Origin: Candidatus Nanopelagicus hibericus
GTDB taxonomy: Bacteria > Actinomycetota > Actinomycetes > Nanopelagicales > Nanopelagicaceae
Direction of reading: 5' to 3'
DNA length: 64,000 nt
Assembly: GCF_002288005.1 (NCBI RefSeq)
Contig: NZ_CP016771.1
Span: 1 to 64,000 of the forward strand
The stretch's first letter is position 1, and every line of letters begins with the position of its first letter. Position numbers and translations under genes: made by a program. Of the stretch, positions 59,801 through 64,000 are shown piece after piece. The notes beneath the pieces are model-generated. The model saw only the letters and a list, made by a program, of their open reading frames with translations, searched no databases and was not told the origin of the DNA.

Positions 59801-60297
59801 TGTCAGTTTTGGTAAGAGGTGCTAAAACCTCTGATATTAAAAAGATTAGATTAATTGTTGACACATACGCATCAGAGCGAAAATTATTATCTAAAGAAAC
59901 TGTGACCTTATATGAAAACGTGCAGGAGTTCACAGTTGCAGAGTTTAATGGCGAGGTAATTGGTTGCGGAGCTTTGCATGTGCTTTGGGAGGACTTAGCG
60001 GAGGTTAGAACTGTGGCAGTAATAAAAGAGTGGCAAGGCAAGAAGGTTGGGCACGAAATATTAGAAAATATTTTGAGTAAGGCAAAAGAGCTTGGTGTAA
60101 AGAAAGTATTTTGCTTAACCTTTGAGACTAAGTTCTTTGGTGCACATGGGTTTACAGAAATACAAGGTGCTCCGGTGGAGCCTGATGTCTATGCGCAATT
60201 ACTTAGATCCTATGACGAAGGTATCGCCGAGTTCTTAGATCTTGAGAGTGTTAAACCCAACACACTGGGAAATACCAGAATGCTTAAAATTCTTTAA
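59800..60297 (+). CDS. argA: GNAT-family amino-acid N-acetyltransferase (ArgA-like)
   Basis: The 165-residue GNAT protein has the acetyl-CoA-binding region EVRTVAVIKEWQGKKVGHEIL (Q/RxxGxG/A-like) and the FCLTFETKFFGAHGF segment. Its C-terminus (AEFLDLESVKPNTLGNTRML) matches the actinobacterial stand-alone N-acetylglutamate synthase group. That enzyme starts arginine synthesis from glutamate or glutamine. The start overlaps the lysS stop (TAATG). lsr2, often found here, is absent. Function is assigned by similarity; another amino-acid acetyltransferase is possible. Confidence 0.78.
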   Translation: MSVLVRGAKTSDIKKIRLIVDTYASERKLLSKETVTLYENVQEFTVAEFNGEVIGCGALHVLWEDLAEVRTVAVIKEWQGKKVGHEILENILSKAKELGVKKVFCLTFETKFFGAHGFTEIQGAPVEPDVYAQLLRSYDEGIAEFLDLESVKPNTLGNTRMLKIL

Positions 60298-60441
60298 TCT
60301 TTTGGGCATAAACACCCCAGTTATGGGGTTATAGAGCCATAACCCACCCTAGATATAGGTAAGTTATTCACAGCCTAATCGAAGTGCATAATGTCGCCCT
60401 TTGGTATTAGGCTATTTACATAAGAAAGAAAGGTTTGAGCA
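60298..60441. promoter_or_regulatory. clpC upstream region with overlapping inverted repeats
   Basis: Three elements are visible: hairpin CCCCA/TGGGG (60315-60319, 60324-60328), hairpin GGGTTAT/ATAACCC (60326-60332, 60339-60345) which excludes the first, and an 8-bp repeat AGCCTAAT/ATTAGGCT (60372-60379, 60406-60413; 26-nt spacer) around the -10-like CATAAT (60387-60392). AGAAAGAAAGG just before the ATG is the ribosome binding site. No clear ClgR operator was recognised. Confidence 0.4.
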
Positions 60442-62940
60442 ATGTTTGAACGGTTTACTGATCGTGCCAGACGTGTTGTTGTGCTGGCGCAAGAAGAAGC
60501 ACGCATGCTCAACCATAATTACATTGGCACTGAACATATTCTCCTAGGTTTAATTCATGAGGGAGAAGGAGTTGCCGCTAAAGGACTTGAATCTCTCGGT
60601 ATTTCACTTGAGGCAGTTCGTTCCCAAGTTGAGGAGATTATTGGTCAAGGTCAACAAGCACCCTCTGGTCATATTCCATTTACACCACGTGCTAAAAAAG
60701 TATTGGAGCTCTCACTCCGTGAGGCGTTGCAATTAGGACACAATTACATTGGCACTGAACATATTCTTTTAGGTTTAATTCGCGAAGGTGAAGGAGTTGC
60801 AGCCCAAGTTTTAGTAAAGCTTGGCGCTGACCTTTCACGAGTTCGCCAACAAGTAATTCAATTACTCTCTGGCTATCAGGGCAAAGAGGCGGTCACCGCG
60901 GGCGGTCCAGCCGAAGGTCAACCATCAACATCTTTAGTTTTAGATCAATTTGGCAGAAATCTAACCACCGCAGCTCGTGAAGGAAAACTAGATCCAGTAA
61001 TTGGCAGAGAAAAAGAGATTGAACGGGTAATGCAGATTTTATCTCGCCGCACAAAAAACAATCCAGTATTAATTGGTGAGCCAGGTGTTGGTAAGACTGC
61101 AGTAGTTGAAGGATTGGCCCAAGCAATTGTCAAAGGTGATATCCCAGAGACACTTAAGGATAAGCAGCTTTACTCATTAGATCTTGGCGCCCTAGTTGCC
61201 GGTTCTAGGTACCGCGGTGATTTTGAAGAGCGGTTAAAGAAAGTATTGAAAGAAATCCGCACTCGCGGCGATATTATTTTGTTTATTGATGAGATTCACA
61301 CCTTAGTTGGCGCAGGGGCTGCTGAAGGTGCAATTGATGCAGCTTCAATATTAAAGCCAATGCTTGCTCGTGGTGAGTTACAGACAATTGGCGCCACCAC
61401 CCTTGATGAGTACCGAAAGCATTTAGAAAAAGATGCAGCTCTTGAGCGTCGGTTCCAACCAATCCAGGTGGCTGAGCCAACAGTGGCACACACAATTGAA
61501 ATTTTAAAAGGATTGCGCGATCGTTATGAAAGCCACCACAAGGTTTCAATCTCAGATGGTGCACTAGTTTCAGCTGCTACGTTGGCAGATCGTTATGTTT
61601 CAGATCGTCACCTACCAGATAAGGCAATTGATTTAATTGATGAGGCAGGATCACGTTTGCGCATTCGCCGGATGACTGTGCCACCTGAAATTCGCGAGTT
61701 TGATGACAAAATTGCTGCTGCGCGTAAAGAAAAAGAGTCTGCTATTGATGGCCAAGATTTTGAAAAGGCTGCCTCCTTGCGGGATAAGGAAAAGAATTTA
61801 ATCACCGAAAAAGCTGATCGAGAGAAGAATTGGAAAGCCGGTGATCTTGATGTGGTTGCAGAGGTTGATGAAGAGTTAATTGCTGAGGTGCTATCAACTG
61901 CAACTGGTATTCCAGTATTTAAGTTAACTGAGGCAGAGACTGCTCGTTTGCTTAAAATGGAGGATGAGTTACACCGCCGTGTAATTGGCCAAGAACAAGC
62001 GATCAAAGCATTGTCACAGGCAATCAGACGTACTCGCGCCGGCCTTAAGGATCCAAAGCGCCCAGGCGGATCATTTATTTTTGCTGGACCTTCTGGTGTT
62101 GGTAAGACAGAGCTTTCTAGAACTCTTGCACACTTCTTATTTGGTGATGCTAGTGCGTTAATTCAACTAGATATGTCTGAGTACTCTGAAAGACATACCG
62201 CCTCTAGATTATTTGGTGCCCCTCCTGGCTATGTTGGTTATGACGAGGGTGGACAATTAACTGAGAAGGTGCGTCGTCGTCCATTCTCAGTCGTGTTATT
62301 TGATGAGATTGAAAAAGCTCACCCAGATATCTTTAACTCACTACTGCAAGTACTAGAAGATGGTCGCTTAACTGATGCCCAAGGGCGGGTAGTGGATTTC
62401 AAAAACACCATCATTATTATGACTACCAACTTAGGCACTAAAGATATTTCTAAATCACTCTCACTTGGCTTTGCCAACGTGGCAGATGCACAGGGAAGTT
62501 ATGAGCGGATGAAGGCAAAGGTTGGTGATGAGCTAAAGACTCATTTCCGCCCTGAGTTCTTAAACCGTATTGATGACATTGTGGTCTTCCATCAGTTAAC
62601 TCAAGATCAGATTGTGAAAATTGTCGATTTGATGGTTGCGCAATTAGATGAGCGCTTAAAGGCGAAGGACATGGGAATTGAATTGACTGCTGGCGCAAAG
62701 GCGTTGCTGGCAAAGCGTGGTTATGACCCAGTACTTGGCGCTCGCCCACTTCGCAGAACAATTCAACGTGAATTAGAGGATGCTCTCTCGGAGAAGATGT
62801 TGTTTGGTGAATTAAAAGCTAGTGAAATTGTGTTGGTTGACGTATCAGATGACACCGATCAAGCAACCTTTACATTTAAAGGAACCGCTAAAACTGCATT
62901 GCCAGACACACCTGGTGATTTTGCAGAAGCAACTAATTAA
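60442..62940 (+). CDS. clpC: AAA+ unfoldase ClpC
   Basis: ClpC unfolds proteins for the ClpP protease. The 832-residue protein has two N-terminal Clp repeats (about 1-145), the first AAA+ module with GEPGVGKT and Walker [11 protein letters not shown], a UVR-containing middle segment (about 420-455), the second AAA+ module with GPSGVGKTE and [11 protein letters not shown], and the LGF-type ClpP loop within SLGFANV near residue 675. Its stop overlaps the convergent radA gene by 8 bp. Confidence 0.97.
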   Translation: MFERFTDRARRVVVLAQEEARMLNHNYIGTEHILLGLIHEGEGVAAKGLESLGISLEAVRSQVEEIIGQGQQAPSGHIPFTPRAKKVLELSLREALQLGHNYIGTEHILLGLIREGEGVAAQVLVKLGADLSRVRQQVIQLLSGYQGKEAVTAGGPAEGQPSTSLVLDQFGRNLTTAAREGKLDPVIGREKEIERVMQILSRRTKNNPVLIGEPGVGKTAVVEGLAQAIVKGDIPETLKDKQLYSLDLGALVAGSRYRGDFEERLKKVLKEIRTRGDIILFIDEIHTLVGAGAAEGAIDAASILKPMLARGELQTIGATTLDEYRKHLEKDAALERRFQPIQVAEPTVAHTIEILKGLRDRYESHHKVSISDGALVSAATLADRYVSDRHLPDKAIDLIDEAGSRLRIRRMTVPPEIREFDDKIAAARKEKESAIDGQDFEKAASLRDKEKNLITEKADREKNWKAGDLDVVAEVDEELIAEVLSTATGIPVFKLTEAETARLLKMEDELHRRVIGQEQAIKALSQAIRRTRAGLKDPKRPGGSFIFAGPSGVGKTELSRTLAHFLFGDASALIQLDMSEYSERHTASRLFGAPPGYVGYDEGGQLTEKVRRRPFSVVLFDEIEKAHPDIFNSLLQVLEDGRLTDAQGRVVDFKNTIIIMTTNLGTKDISKSLSLGFANVADAQGSYERMKAKVGDELKTHFRPEFLNRIDDIVVFHQLTQDQIVKIVDLMVAQLDERLKAKDMGIELTAGAKALLAKRGYDPVLGARPLRRTIQRELEDALSEKMLFGELKASEIVLVDVSDDTDQATFTFKGTAKTALPDTPGDFAEATN

Positions 62941-64000
62941 TCTTCACTTTACTAATTGCCTGCTCAACCCTAGAAGCTTCTAGTATTTCAATTCCAGCAA
63001 TCTTTAAATCACTTCCAACTGGCACAATCACTCGTTTAAAACCTAGCCGAGCTGCTTCAGCAACTCTTTGCGTCACGCCAGTAACTTTTCTAATTTCTCC
63101 AGCTAAGCCAACCTCACCAATTGCAACTAAATCAGATGGAAGTGCTAATCCTTTAGCAGCAGATGCTACTGATAAGGCAACTGCTAAATCAGCAGCTGGT
63201 TCATTTATTTTCATCCCACCAACAGTTGCTACATAAACATCGCGGCCAGTAATTTTGATCCCAGCCCGAAGATCTAACACCGCAAGTGTCATTGCAGTTC
63301 TGGCATTGTCTAAGCCACTGGTTACTCGCCTAGCATTACCCCAATCTCTACCATCTGAGTTTGGTGCACTTACTAATGATTGAATTTCAGCAAGTAATGC
63401 CCGCCTGCCCTCAAGCACCACAGTCACACATGTGCCAGGTACTGGATCAGAATGCCGAGAGGTAAACAGCCCAGTTGGATCTGGCAAACCAATAATTCCA
63501 GAATCATTTAGATCAAAGCAACCAACCTCATCAGATGCACCAAACCTATTTTTAATTGTTCTAATTAATCTCAGCCTAGAGTGGCGCTCACCTTCAAAGT
63601 TAAGGACCACATCTACTAAGTGCTCTAGCAATCTTGGGCCGGCAATCGAACCATCCTTTGTGACGTGGCCAACTAGAACCAAAGTAATTGATCGCTCCTT
63701 TGCAATTCGAATTAGCGCAGCAGCAATCTCGCGCACTTGAGTAACACCACCTGGGGCGCCATCAACTGTGGTGCTGGAAATTGTTTGGATTGAATCAATA
63801 ACTAATAGTTCAGGTTTTACCGAATCAATATGAGCAATTACTGCGCCAAGATCAGATTCGGCTGCTAGCCATAAGTTTTTATCAATTGCATTTAATCGCT
63901 CTGCTCGTAATCGAACCTGTGATGCTGATTCTTCACCGCTTATATATAGAGATAAAATTCCTTGTTTAGCAGTCTCTGCTGCAACTGTTAGTAATAAGGT
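62933..64000 (-). CDS. radA: DNA repair protein RadA (3' part; 5' end outside window)
   Basis: The minus-strand frame runs without a stop to the window edge, giving the C-terminal 355 residues. It starts within the region after Walker A and has [27 protein letters not shown] (Walker B), [13 protein letters not shown], the RadA-specific KNRFG in [15 protein letters not shown], and the C-terminal Lon-like domain. RadA helps branch migration in recombination. An internal GTG at 63736 is not the real start; the zinc finger and Walker A lie beyond the edge. Confidence 0.95.
   Translation of the reverse strand, partial: TLLLTVAAETAKQGILSLYISGEESASQVRLRAERLNAIDKNLWLAAESDLGAVIAHIDSVKPELLVIDSIQTISSTTVDGAPGGVTQVREIAAALIRIAKERSITLVLVGHVTKDGSIAGPRLLEHLVDVVLNFEGERHSRLRLIRTIKNRFGASDEVGCFDLNDSGIIGLPDPTGLFTSRHSDPVPGTCVTVVLEGRRALLAEIQSLVSAPNSDGRDWGNARRVTSGLDNARTAMTLAVLDLRAGIKITGRDVYVATVGGMKINEPAADLAVALSVASAAKGLALPSDLVAIGEVGLAGEIRKVTGVTQRVAEAARLGFKRVIVPVGSDLKIAGIEILEASRVEQAISKVKIN

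Noticed and set aside
60364-60372. TTATTCACA, one mismatch from a DnaA box, upstream of clpC
   Set aside because: It is a single isolated near match in an AT-rich gap with no partner box and no link to replication.

Overview
The window looks like the replication-origin region of a small, AT-rich, streamlined actinobacterium. The gene content, the order dnaA-dnaN-recF-DUF721-gyrB-gyrA, the dnaK-grpE-dnaJ-hspR operon with a HAIR-type operator, and the block hpt-ftsH-folE-folP-folB-folK-panC-nadB-nadC-coaX-lysS-clpC are typical of Actinomycetota. The low GC, very short intergenic gaps, frequent GTG/TTG starts and overlapping stop/start codons suggest a freshwater acI-type lineage (Nanopelagicales, 'Ca. 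Planktophila'-like). That placement is inferred from gene order and style, not from a marker tree.

Layout. (1) 1-9.2 kb: origin and replication core: dnaA, a 327-bp oriC with DnaA boxes, dnaN, recF, a DUF721 gene, gyrB, gyrA. (2) 9.3-10.6 kb: tRNA-Ile(GAT), tRNA-Ala(TGC), a cyclophilin and a rhomboid protease. (3) 10.6-14.4 kb: HspR-controlled chaperone operon whose DnaJ lacks the zinc-finger region. (4) 14.4-24.6 kb: pyrE, DedA, K+-independent-type proton pyrophosphatase, topA, an MFS-thymidylate kinase fusion, the DNA polymerase III delta' gene and a glyoxalase-like protein. (5) 24.6-37.2 kb: a surface-carbohydrate island, visibly more AT-rich than its flanks. (6) 37.4-49.9 kb: DEAD-box helicase, NCS1 permease, GuaB1-type GMP reductase, TPR protein, TrmH methyltransferase, PBP4-type carboxypeptidase, heme O synthase, an ABC exporter pair, an NlpC/P60 endopeptidase, tilS, hpt. 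(7) 49.9-64 kb: ftsH, folate genes, panC, NAD genes, coaX, lysS, an ArgA-like acetyltransferase, clpC, and the 3' part of radA on the minus strand.

The most unusual content is the island. A tightly overlapping four-gene unit (25481-29018) encodes a metal-dependent KDO-8-phosphate synthase (kdsA), a free-standing CBS pair resembling the C-terminus of KdsD without its isomerase domain, a CMP-KDO synthetase homologue (kdsB), and a large glycosyltransferase-like protein. A divergent HAD phosphatase lies just upstream. KDO is normally a Gram-negative LPS/capsule sugar, so a CMP-KDO-like pathway in an actinobacterium points to a KDO- or KDO-like-containing surface glycan. The second half of the island (30.0-37.2 kb) encodes a UDP-GlcNAc 4,6-dehydratase (PseB/WbvB type), an RmlD-like reductase, a PIG-L deacetylase, an ATP-grasp ligase, an epimerase, a CysQ-like phosphatase, a GT2 glycosyltransferase and a GT11 fucosyltransferase-like enzyme. 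These could make and attach a modified 6-deoxy amino sugar. No flippase, polymerase or export gene for the glycan is in the window.

Regulation visible in the sequence includes DnaA boxes, a HAIR site and a foldable dnaK leader. Several genes have a TANNNT -10-like element 6-10 nt before the start codon, suggesting leaderless or nearly leaderless mRNAs. Inverted repeats lie ahead of gyrB, hppA, the DEAD-box helicase and clpC. I saw no IS element, CRISPR array, rRNA gene, prophage or attachment site.
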